Shown here: in pieces, positions 38,006 through 45,219 of the stretch | Position numbering within the stretch: position 1 is the stretch's first letter | Layout: each line of letters begins with the position of its first letter | Source of the DNA: a virus | Strand: one strand, 5' to 3' | Virus record (IMG/VR): IMGVR_UViG_3300037961_006176 | Span: 1 to 45,219 of that record | DNA length: 45,219 bases | Translations under genes and position numbers: made by a program | The notes under the pieces: model-generated | Told to the model about the DNA's origin: nothing | Seen by the model: only the letters and a program-made list of their open reading frames with translations | Database searches by the model: none

Positions 38006-38382
38006 TTTAAAATATTTGAGGTTGAATAATTACCTATACGATCAAAATATACAATTTTTTTAGCATATTGACCACCTACTATTTCCTTACCTTTCCAATC
38101 ACTTCCTACAACTAAAATATCAGGTTGTTCTTTTTGAACTAGCCATTCTAAGTGGTCTTTAGAATCAAAAACATAAATTTGATCTATAGCTTTTAAACTT
38201 TCTAAAGCATAATGTCTATCTTCTAGGTTATTATAAGGTCTATCTGGTCCCTTATCTTGAGCTACTTTTTCATCAGAATCAATTCCAACAACAAGATAAT
38301 CACCTAATGATTTAGCATAATTGAATAATTCAAAATGTCCTCTGTGGAGAATATCAAAACAACCATTTACCCAAATTTTCAT
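38002..38382 (-). CDS. HldE-type heptose-1-phosphate adenylyltransferase
   Basis: A 126-residue nucleotidyltransferase. WVNGCFDILHRGHFELFNYA contains the H-x-G-H motif of the cytidylyltransferase fold. YLVVGIDSDEKVAQDKGPDR, PYNNLEDRHYALESL and YSTSNIL are the remaining family motifs; S-T-S is the nucleotide-binding end. Close to the HldE/RfaE2 C-terminal domain (about 130 residues). It would join heptose-1-phosphate to AMP, giving ADP-heptose. It overlaps the kinase gene by 4 bases. A glycerol-3-phosphate cytidylyltransferase is the main alternative, less likely beside the kinase. Confidence 0.85.
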   Translation of the reverse strand: MKIWVNGCFDILHRGHFELFNYAKSLGDYLVVGIDSDEKVAQDKGPDRPYNNLEDRHYALESLKAIDQIYVFDSKDHLEWLVQKEQPDILVVGSDWKGKEIVGGQYAKKIVYFDRIGNYSTSNILK

Positions 38383-38389
38383 AACCTAA

Positions 38390-38857
38390 TTATACTTCTA
38401 TAATCTTATGTATTTTTGTATTTAACTGATTTAGATCATTGTGTTGAGTCAGTAAAATACAATTTCTATAGTGTTGCCAATCTACTTGATAACTAGTATC
38501 AACAACACCACCATTTAATTTCTTAATTAATTCGTTTAAAGCGTTTATTGTATATAAAGTATTCGATTCTTTTTTTCTATGTACTAGGATTGTATTATCA
38601 GGAATTGTATGAACATTAGCCTGTTCAACATTGTAAGTAACTACATACTCATCTTTACCTACAATTTCTAAAACAAATAATTTATTGTAAATAATAGTGT
38701 ATTTAGATTTTATATCCTCAATTAACCCATCAAGGCCATTTAAATCAGTAAAAGTACAAAATAATTTATTATTCAAATCTCCTAAAATTTTGATGTCACT
38801 AATAACATCATAACTCGGATTATACGTATTGTAATTATCTGTTAAAATTGTAGTCAT
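38390..38857 (-). CDS. Hypothetical protein paired with the family A-like polymerase
   Basis: A 155-residue protein of unknown function. Its mixed alpha/beta sequence includes YDVISDIKILGDLNNKLFCT, KLFVLEIVGKDEYVVTY, NTILVHRKKESNTLYTINAL and an end IHKIIEV. No signal peptide, membrane segment or familiar motif. I take the ATG at 38857, overlapping the polymerase-like gene by 23 bases; a GTG at 38866 is three codons earlier. The long overlap suggests coupled translation and possibly a partner of that polymerase. Confidence 0.6.
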   Translation of the reverse strand: MTTILTDNYNTYNPSYDVISDIKILGDLNNKLFCTFTDLNGLDGLIEDIKSKYTIIYNKLFVLEIVGKDEYVVTYNVEQANVHTIPDNTILVHRKKESNTLYTINALNELIKKLNGGVVDTSYQVDWQHYRNCILLTQHNDLNQLNTKIHKIIEV

Positions 38858-40094
38858 AACCTTCACTTTCCTTTATGTTAAGATCGTATTTTTTAAATAC
38901 TTCTCTAACTTTATCTATGACCGAAGCTTCTTCTTCGGCAAAATCAAATAAGAATGAATCATACGTATATAATACTAAACGCGTCTTCTTACCCTTCAGT
39001 ATACTAAAAATATCCCACAAAGCCAAAACATTTTGAGATGTTTCCATATTTTGTAAAACATAATTAAATAACTTTTGCGGATTCATATTATCCAATTTAT
39101 TTTTTTCTAATTTAAAACTTGAAATCGGACACTCAATATACCCCTCATTATTAAATATATCCCAAGTATTTTTTACAAACTTTTCTATCCTACTAAAAAA
39201 TTCCAGGTCTTTGTAATTATCGAAAACTCCTCCGTATAGTTGTTTAAATGTCAATTCCTTAGCTTTTTGATAATCTACTTTATATAATGATGCAAAGTGA
39301 CTATGTATATCACTTGTTGGAAATTTATACCCAACTAATTTAGCCGCTAAAGTAGGATGATAAGCACTAATATCAATTTCTATAAATTTATCATTACGCG
39401 GTATAAAACTTTCTCTACAACCATTATCTTTATTTAAAGCCGCATAATTAACACCTTTAAATTTATTTGATGGTCTTGTAGTTAACGTTTTTAAATTGTA
39501 CTGTGTGTAAACTCGCTCACTATTAATGGAATGGAAATATCCTTCGAATCTAGGTACGTGTACTCGAATTCCACTTCGCTCGATAGCGTTGAATACCACT
39601 GATACTCTATTGTTAAAGAATTCATCATAATCTGTTTTTGTTTTATCTATATTATCTTTTAAATCATTAAATATTTGCTCACACAATTCATAATGTTTTA
39701 CAACTGGTATTGATTTATTATCAACTCCTCTATTATAAAATATATCATGTGATTTTGTTGATGGTCGTATATACGTAGTAGGGGGTGTGTTTATGTCATA
39801 AAGAGTTTTTAGAGGAAAATAATGTAATATTTCCTTTTTATCCCTACAATATAATACTTTAAACTTTTTTAATATTGCGTCTATATGCGTTTTATCATTG
39901 TTAAATGTTTCGCTATGGTCAATACTTAATATAAAGCCTTTACTTGATTGTATTGGTTTAATATACACCAAAGACACGCTATTTTGCGTTGGGTGTTCGG
40001 CATGATCTGTTGGTATAACTTCAATAAATGCCTCGTTATAACCGCTATTGTAAAATTGTGTTAATTGATCTAAATCTTCTATAAGCCAATACAT
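38835..40094 (-). CDS. Family A-like DNA polymerase with altered motif C
   Basis: A 419-residue protein. Family A motifs occur in order: TTRPSN at 205-210 (the R-x-S motif), FIPRNDKFIEIDISAYHP at 230-247 (motif A, Asp241), SDIH at 261-264, KAKELTFKQLYGG at 277-289 (O-helix/motif B), and LVLYTYDSFLFDF at 373-385. The last replaces the usual His-Asp-Glu by Tyr-Asp-Ser (378-380) but keeps the Asp. The first 110 residues may be a decayed exonuclease domain. It is much shorter than Pol I or T7 polymerase. It could be a repair, priming or translesion enzyme beside the gp43 replicase. Confidence 0.75.
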   Translation of the reverse strand: MYWLIEDLDQLTQFYNSGYNEAFIEVIPTDHAEHPTQNSVSLVYIKPIQSSKGFILSIDHSETFNNDKTHIDAILKKFKVLYCRDKKEILHYFPLKTLYDINTPPTTYIRPSTKSHDIFYNRGVDNKSIPVVKHYELCEQIFNDLKDNIDKTKTDYDEFFNNRVSVVFNAIERSGIRVHVPRFEGYFHSINSERVYTQYNLKTLTTRPSNKFKGVNYAALNKDNGCRESFIPRNDKFIEIDISAYHPTLAAKLVGYKFPTSDIHSHFASLYKVDYQKAKELTFKQLYGGVFDNYKDLEFFSRIEKFVKNTWDIFNNEGYIECPISSFKLEKNKLDNMNPQKLFNYVLQNMETSQNVLALWDIFSILKGKKTRLVLYTYDSFLFDFAEEEASVIDKVREVFKKYDLNIKESEGYDYNFNR

Positions 40095-40101
40095 GACTTA
40101 T

Positions 40102-40117
40102 AATATACAAAATTATT
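40102..40117 (-). promoter_or_regulatory. Variant of the AATAATTTCGTATATT motif
   Basis: The minus strand reads AATAATTTTGTATATT, one base different from the copies at 8665-8680 and 25448-25463. It lies between the virion gene stop and the ATG of the family A-like polymerase (40094), seven bases before that ATG, as expected if it opens the replication region. Confidence 0.4.
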
Positions 40118-40977
40118 TAATATCCTCCACTAGTTCTATAACTCCTTCTTACACTTCTATTGCTTGCTTGTCTTATTTGGATATTATCTTTAATTGGTAT
40201 TAAAAAATCATGTGGTCTACTAATGTGTTCAGCTCCAACCATAGGCCCTTTATCAGGATGTATATGATATAATCCTTTATAAGGTTTCCCTGTTTTTTCT
40301 ATTTTATATTCTGTTCCATCAGTTTCTAAATTATTTAAAATTTCTCCACTTGTATACTTAAAGTATTGGTCAAATTTTTTGTTAAAATAAGATTTAAATC
40401 CTCTTATACCCGCGTTGTCTTCTAAATAAGATACAGCTGCTTTATTTTCGTTAAATACTTTACTTCTATCTCCTCTTATTACCCAAGTAAGTCTAAATGG
40501 AGTATATAGTTGAAAACTTACATTTGGTTGTTTTTCAACGTATTGTCTAAATTGTGTTTGATCAATTTCTATATATTTAAGCTCATTTGTTTTACTTAAA
40601 AAATAACGTTGGTATTCTCCATTTTCATATTGTTCTTTAGTAGGAGTAACTATAATTTCTTTTGGTGGAGAAGGTGGTTTTGAACCTAAATTTAATTTTG
40701 TTCTTTCAGTATATACATTAGGTAGAATATAGAATGAAGTATCTTTACTTAAAGATCCTTGATTACCTAGCTCTGGATCATCTTTCTCTCGTGTTGATTC
40801 ACTATTTATTCTTATTAATTTTCTATTTGGCTTATCATTTGGGTTTTTACCTGTATAAAAAGTACCATCAAATAAAGAGTAATAATTACCAATATAGTTT
40901 TCTCCACTTGCGACAATCATATATTCACCTCCTCCGGTGTATAAATTTGTTTGTATTTGTGATGGTGGATAGTACAT
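40117..40977 (-). CDS. Probable virion structural protein
   Basis: A 286-residue protein with no signal peptide or catalytic motif. The start MYYPPSQIQTNLYTGGGEYM leads into GENYIGNYYSLFDGTFYTGK, a Gly/Tyr-rich motif that I associate with structural proteins of marine T4-like phages. A YHIHPDKGPMVGAEH segment near residue 240 has several His that could bind metal. The end is Arg/Ser-rich. It lies 10 bases after the large tail protein gene, which supports a tail or baseplate role; the exact part is unknown. Confidence 0.6.
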   Translation of the reverse strand: MYYPPSQIQTNLYTGGGEYMIVASGENYIGNYYSLFDGTFYTGKNPNDKPNRKLIRINSESTREKDDPELGNQGSLSKDTSFYILPNVYTERTKLNLGSKPPSPPKEIIVTPTKEQYENGEYQRYFLSKTNELKYIEIDQTQFRQYVEKQPNVSFQLYTPFRLTWVIRGDRSKVFNENKAAVSYLEDNAGIRGFKSYFNKKFDQYFKYTSGEILNNLETDGTEYKIEKTGKPYKGLYHIHPDKGPMVGAEHISRPHDFLIPIKDNIQIRQASNRSVRRSYRTSGGY

Positions 40978-40987
40978 AATTTATTTT

Positions 40988-43900
40988 TTAAAATCCAATA
41001 CCAGAACTTACTGGGGGTTTATATGCGTCATAATAGTTACATCCTACTTCTAATAGCATTGTTATTAATTTTTTAGATGGAAAAATATCACTTTTATCGG
41101 CTCTAAATGTATTATGGGTGAATACTCCAGTTCCTGGGGAAGGGTAAACAGTTGATTGGTTAGGGAATAGTACTGGGAACCATTCATTAGCTATAAAATT
41201 ACACCAACTACCACCACCAACAATTCCTTGTCTAAGTTCTCTTCTAAATTGAGCCGCTTTATTTGCTAGAAGATTATTTGTAAATGTTGAAGTCCATTCA
41301 TAAACCGCTTTATTATTCCTACCTTCTACACTTAAACAAGGTCTACCTAAGTAAGTAAAAACTTTAATTGGATAATGGTTAGTTATTACAGAAATAAGAA
41401 TCTCTCTTAATAAACTAATTTGAGCATCAGTATACTCTTCAAAATAATCAAAACCTCTATAATTTCTCATTGGTTGGAATTTTAAAGAACCAAAAACTTG
41501 TGTAGAAACACCCGCTAAATCAGTATTAGCTACTAATTTATAAGGTACGGATACTCTATCAGCTGGTATTATTTTTCCAGTAGAATTTATATATTCTCCA
41601 TTGTTATTTTTAGTTAACCACCCAGAACTACATAATTCAACACTAATTTGGTTTTTAGCCCCTTGACGACCAATACCTGCGTTTGATGCCCAGTATTTGT
41701 AATCCATTACTTTAACACCATTTCCTTCTCTATCAACTATCCAATGAGTACTCACTCCTGCTTTTGGGTTTGGTGGTCGGGAATCTTCATTTCTCCAATA
41801 TCTCATTATTCCTTCAACTTCGGCCTTACTACTTTTATCTATATTATCAGTAGCTGTATGATGTAAAACAATTTGTGTTTTATTAGTTTCTGTATAGAAG
41901 TAAACTAAACCTGAAGGGGAATATTCGTTTACTGTTGAGATATTAGGATTATGTGGACCTCTAACACTATCAACTGTTCGAAGTCTTTCAGGTGGGTTAG
42001 CATTACTTTTTACTGTTCTTTTAGATGGTCTTGGTAGTCCACCTTCTAATATTTTAAATTTATCACTTGTTGCTTTTGTTGAAGAAGGAATGGATAAACA
42101 TTCATAATCAGTAGTCCAATTATTTTCTCCAATTTTATGGTTTACTTTAGTTGTTATAAAACTTAAAGAATTAGGATAATTAGCAGGTAAAAATCTTTGA
42201 TCTATATTTAATTTATTATATATTTTTACTCCAGCTAATCCTTCAACTGTCATTTGGAATTGTAAAGGTATAAACCCGTTAGTCATTGTAACTACTCCTT
42301 CATCTTGATATTGTTTTTTATCTACTTTTTCTTTAAAACTTTTGTATAAAGATTTACCTAATTTAATAAAATCCTTATTTTGTTTATACCATTGAGCATC
42401 TCTAATCTCTACAACTTCATTTGTTAAACCTGAGCCTATAGCGCTATTTTTTTCAACATAATTTAATCTTTGTCCTCCAAAAGCCGTAGCTAAATAGCTA
42501 ATATAATCACTAGCAACTTCTCCAGTTTTATCATTAAATTCCCTACCATCTGCTGCAGTACCCGATTCTACTAAATCATATAAACTTATAATATACCCTC
42601 GAAGTCCCGCACTTTTGTCCCATATATAAGCTTTAATACCCTGAGATCTTTGAGAAGAATCAAACTCTCTTTTATATTTATCTGGTAGGTTACTATAACT
42701 TAAAATGTTTTGATATTGTAATTTTATTTCATAAAAATTACCAAAAGATCCTAAGGGTTTATTTTCAATTTTTACTCCTCCTCCATTATTAAATGAAATT
42801 ACTTGAGAATATCCATTTCTTTTTATTTTTCCTTTTTGTATCCATTCATCTCTAATTTCATTTTCCCTTTTTATTAATTCTTGAGTTATATTTATTTGTG
42901 GTGGGGTAGTTTCTTCAAATTCTTCCTGGAATCTATTTATTAGTCCTTTATTCCAATTGCTTAAAGGTAAAGCACTAACCCCCTTAGTTGATGAATTAGT
43001 AGCAGCGGCCCCAATAGAAATTATATTTTGTAAATCAGGAGTAATTTTAGTTATAAAATTAAAATCTTTAACAAAGTTAGATGCTCCAGTAGTTGGGTTA
43101 TAACCTATTAATTCAAATTCTGCTAGTCTTGGTGCTTCTTCCTCTACTTTAGGTTTTACTGCCTCTAACATTCCAGCATATCCCCTAGGGAGATTTTGTT
43201 CTATAAAATTAACATAAATATTATCTTTAATTGATGGTTCTAAATTAGTTATACCACACATTGCTCTATTTATACCATTACAAATATTTTGTAAAAAAGT
43301 AAATACTGAAATTGATCCATCTACATTTTGATTTGATTCTAATTCATCAATTAAAAATTGAATATTTAAATATAAATTCATTAATTGCCCAACTACAATT
43401 GTGCCCCCCGCATTACTATTATTATTTGTTTCCAATGAAAATTCTTTATTAACAAAATTTTCTATTTTAAATGGTCCATTAGTTCCAAAGAAATATCGTA
43501 ATGTGGTATAATCTTGAAAGTCAGGATCTGATAAATCATATTCAGTACTACCTTCGGGGTTTAGTTTTTCTTTAACTTCATCTGTTAAAATTGGTTTAAA
43601 TACACAAATAGTAGGATCTATTGGGATAAAATTAGGTTCATAATTACATATAATTTGATTATTTTCTTCAAATATTAATTCAGGTGCTGGAACGGATGAT
43701 TCCGGATCGCTAATAAATTTATTAACTCTATTAAAAAAATCAGTTAAAAATTTACCAAATCTTATATAATTTTTACCTCGTAATGACTGGAGAGTCTGTT
43801 CAAATGCATCAGAAAATTCTTTTTTTATAAATTGGTCAGCTAAAGTTATATTACCGAATGTCTCCTTAATACTTGATACTATTTTTTTAGTTGGGACAAA

Positions 43901-45109
43901 CTGATCAAAACTTACATAGTCTTTACTATTTTCTTTTAATTCATCAAAATTAATAATTGTATTTACTAGATATTTAGATATAGCATCGGCTCCTAAATTA
44001 GGTAATTTAACATTCGAATCTTCCTCACCTATTGTTTTTATTTCTTCTTCCGCATCACTACGTCTTACTCTCTCTGTTAGTTCTCCATCTAAACCTGGCT
44101 CAATATTTACAGCTTCGGAAACTCCAAATACTCTATTTTCAATATATAATTTTTCTCTTAGTGCTCTTAAACCAATTTTTGAAGATGAACCTGGAGGATT
44201 AGCGGCTAAAGAAGTAATAACACTACCTAAAGTTATTAAATTAATAGTAATATCATAAGATAAATCTGGGTTTAGCTTCCATTCAAAGTTTGTAACTTTA
44301 CCTAAAAATCCATCATAATTACCTTTATAACGAGATCTATAATTCTCAATAATACTAATTACATCTCTTGGTGTTTTACCTTTTTCTTGTTCAAACCAAA
44401 TATCATCAATTATTGTAGTACCTGTATTTTGGATATCTATTGTGGGAGGACTAGTACTTTCATCAATATTATTTACATACTTGTCCCAGCCATACTCTAA
44501 CATCATAATATAACCTAATCTTAGATATAAGGTTTCGATTATGCTAAATTGAAATTTATTAAATGCTTTTAAAGTTACTGTTGCTTTTTTTATAGAACCT
44601 CTATTTACACAATCTACACTAACATCAATTATACCTGGGATAGGTTGTAAACCTTGATCTTTAAATCCCATACCTCCATAAAGTGAATTAAAGGAATTAA
44701 ATAAAGATTTATTTTTAATTACCCCACTCCTGGTTTTGTAAGTACCATCCTCATTTAATGATTGAAATGTATTAAAAAGTATAAAATTTTGAGCTAAATT
44801 TTTACCTAAAAATCTATCAATATCAGCATCTGTAAATGTGCTAGGATTAGTTTCTGTTGGTGAACCAGTACCAACATAACCATCACTAATTAAAATATCT
44901 TTGATTTTTTGTCTTGCTTTTGAGTCAATACCAATTCCAGAAGCTAATTTTACCCATGCATTTCGAGTGTTTAAATAGTTTAAAACTTTATTACTTCTTT
45001 TAGTAGTATTATTAAATCTATCAGTACCTGATCCTTGTAATTTTTGTCTAAAATTAATTTGATCAGCTACATAATCTAATACTTCTTCCCCTACTATATT
45101 TCCTGTCAT
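40988..45109 (-). CDS. Large tail/baseplate protein with amidase domain
   Basis: A 1373-residue protein. The first 1,050 residues look structural (for example VDCVNRGSIKKATVTLKAFN and YLRLGYIMMLEYGWDKYVNN near 190-240, resembling baseplate hub proteins of marine T4-like phages). At about 1070-1180 there is an amidase_2-type domain: TQIVLHHTATDN, then STHWIVDREGNGVKVMDYKY and NQISVELCSSG. The metal-binding HH is present; I could not place the second zinc His with confidence. It would open host peptidoglycan as the tail penetrates, the role of gp5 lysozyme in T4. Confidence 0.75.
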   Translation of the reverse strand: MTGNIVGEEVLDYVADQINFRQKLQGSGTDRFNNTTKRSNKVLNYLNTRNAWVKLASGIGIDSKARQKIKDILISDGYVGTGSPTETNPSTFTDADIDRFLGKNLAQNFILFNTFQSLNEDGTYKTRSGVIKNKSLFNSFNSLYGGMGFKDQGLQPIPGIIDVSVDCVNRGSIKKATVTLKAFNKFQFSIIETLYLRLGYIMMLEYGWDKYVNNIDESTSPPTIDIQNTGTTIIDDIWFEQEKGKTPRDVISIIENYRSRYKGNYDGFLGKVTNFEWKLNPDLSYDITINLITLGSVITSLAANPPGSSSKIGLRALREKLYIENRVFGVSEAVNIEPGLDGELTERVRRSDAEEEIKTIGEEDSNVKLPNLGADAISKYLVNTIINFDELKENSKDYVSFDQFVPTKKIVSSIKETFGNITLADQFIKKEFSDAFEQTLQSLRGKNYIRFGKFLTDFFNRVNKFISDPESSVPAPELIFEENNQIICNYEPNFIPIDPTICVFKPILTDEVKEKLNPEGSTEYDLSDPDFQDYTTLRYFFGTNGPFKIENFVNKEFSLETNNNSNAGGTIVVGQLMNLYLNIQFLIDELESNQNVDGSISVFTFLQNICNGINRAMCGITNLEPSIKDNIYVNFIEQNLPRGYAGMLEAVKPKVEEEAPRLAEFELIGYNPTTGASNFVKDFNFITKITPDLQNIISIGAAATNSSTKGVSALPLSNWNKGLINRFQEEFEETTPPQINITQELIKRENEIRDEWIQKGKIKRNGYSQVISFNNGGGVKIENKPLGSFGNFYEIKLQYQNILSYSNLPDKYKREFDSSQRSQGIKAYIWDKSAGLRGYIISLYDLVESGTAADGREFNDKTGEVASDYISYLATAFGGQRLNYVEKNSAIGSGLTNEVVEIRDAQWYKQNKDFIKLGKSLYKSFKEKVDKKQYQDEGVVTMTNGFIPLQFQMTVEGLAGVKIYNKLNIDQRFLPANYPNSLSFITTKVNHKIGENNWTTDYECLSIPSSTKATSDKFKILEGGLPRPSKRTVKSNANPPERLRTVDSVRGPHNPNISTVNEYSPSGLVYFYTETNKTQIVLHHTATDNIDKSSKAEVEGIMRYWRNEDSRPPNPKAGVSTHWIVDREGNGVKVMDYKYWASNAGIGRQGAKNQISVELCSSGWLTKNNNGEYINSTGKIIPADRVSVPYKLVANTDLAGVSTQVFGSLKFQPMRNYRGFDYFEEYTDAQISLLREILISVITNHYPIKVFTYLGRPCLSVEGRNNKAVYEWTSTFTNNLLANKAAQFRRELRQGIVGGGSWCNFIANEWFPVLFPNQSTVYPSPGTGVFTHNTFRADKSDIFPSKKLITMLLEVGCNYYDAYKPPVSSGIGF

Positions 45110-45111
45110 AA

Positions 45112-45219
45112 CTAAATTGCATTGAATTTATTAAATTGGCTTACTACAGCCCCAATATTCATTGGTATTCTTATTTGTACTCCTAAAGGTGGAAACATTG
45201 ACATTTGGTTTAATTGAGG
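45112..45219 (-). CDS. Virion protein, C-terminal fragment cut by window edge
   Basis: The last 35 codons of a gene entering from the right end. The visible residues include NQMSMFPPLGVQIRIPMNIG and end NKFNAI, followed by TAG two bases before the tail-protein ATG at 45109. Too short to identify. Its position just before the large tail gene suggests another tail or baseplate component. Confidence 0.6.
   Translation of the reverse strand, partial: PQLNQMSMFPPLGVQIRIPMNIGAVVSQFNKFNAI

Noticed and set aside
1-45219. CRISPR arrays, insertion sequences, integrase or lysogeny genes
   Set aside because: I saw no regular direct-repeat arrays, transposase, integrase or phage-repressor genes; the gene content fits a lytic phage.

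Overview
The window looks like part of the genome of a T4-like, contractile-tailed phage (Caudoviricetes) whose host is probably a marine Bacteroidota, most likely a flavobacterium. T4-type genes present: split DNA polymerase gp43, clamp gp45, clamp loader gp44/gp62, helicase gp41, RNase H-type exonuclease, UvsX, gp32, NrdA/NrdB, and a large tail protein. Evidence for the host: the DNA is very AT-rich, start codons follow A/T-rich leaders without clear Shine-Dalgarno sequences, and the two signal peptides end in Ala-Gln, as is common in Bacteroidota. Every gene I accept is on the minus strand, so transcription runs from high to low coordinates. Genes are packed with ATGA, TAATG or TAGTG overlaps. 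There is no gene-free stretch over 300 bases.

Layout in transcription order. (1) 45219-40117: virion genes, including a 1373-residue tail/baseplate protein with a peptidoglycan amidase domain. (2) 40094-30186: a family A-like DNA polymerase, an unknown partner gene, ADP-heptose synthesis enzymes (HldE adenylyltransferase and kinase as separate genes), gp32, UvsX, RNase H, gp41 helicase, NrdB and NrdA. (3) 30131-27113: an envelope block with a signal-peptide outer-membrane barrel candidate, a small anchored coiled coil, an exported thioredoxin-like protein without a CxxC site, two holin-like membrane proteins, a strong terminator and a DUF5675 protein. (4) 27097-24396: a membrane protein with an EF-hand-like loop, a P-loop kinase and several very small genes, four of them too short for routine ORF calling. 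(5) 24353-17647: a 7-deazaguanine DNA-modification cassette (DpdA-like transglycosylase, QueC-like, QueD, QueE, FolE2) with tRNA-Gln, a TibC-like heptosyltransferase, thioredoxin, a purine phosphoribosyltransferase and an NTP pyrophosphohydrolase. (6) 17642-11561: DNA polymerase gp43 in two genes, separated by about 2.7 kb of methyltransferase and sugar-related genes, then the clamp gp45. (7) 11464-8681: a chaperone island (Hsp20, GroES, GroEL). (8) 8664-4353: gp44 and gp62, FkbM methyltransferase, Nmad1/DUF1599 protein, Cas4/RecB-like nuclease, small RHH-like protein. (9) 4349-1: three glycosyltransferases, an unknown gene, an Mpo1-like membrane protein and a truncated HAD phosphatase.

How the genes may work together (inference). 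FolE2, QueD and QueE would make 7-carboxy-7-deazaguanine from GTP. The QueC homologue lacks its whole zinc-binding cysteine set and may carry out a different step. DpdA would exchange the product for guanine in phage DNA, and the nearby purine phosphoribosyltransferase could salvage the released guanine. The HldE pair plus the TibC-like transferase would make and transfer heptose, pointing to heptosylation of a phage or host protein. Points most worth a second look: the zinc-less QueC, the family A-like polymerase with Tyr-Asp-Ser in place of His-Asp-Glu beside a split family B polymerase, the heptosylation gene set, the exported envelope operon, the inverted repeat flanking hsp20, and two recurrent promoter-like motifs.
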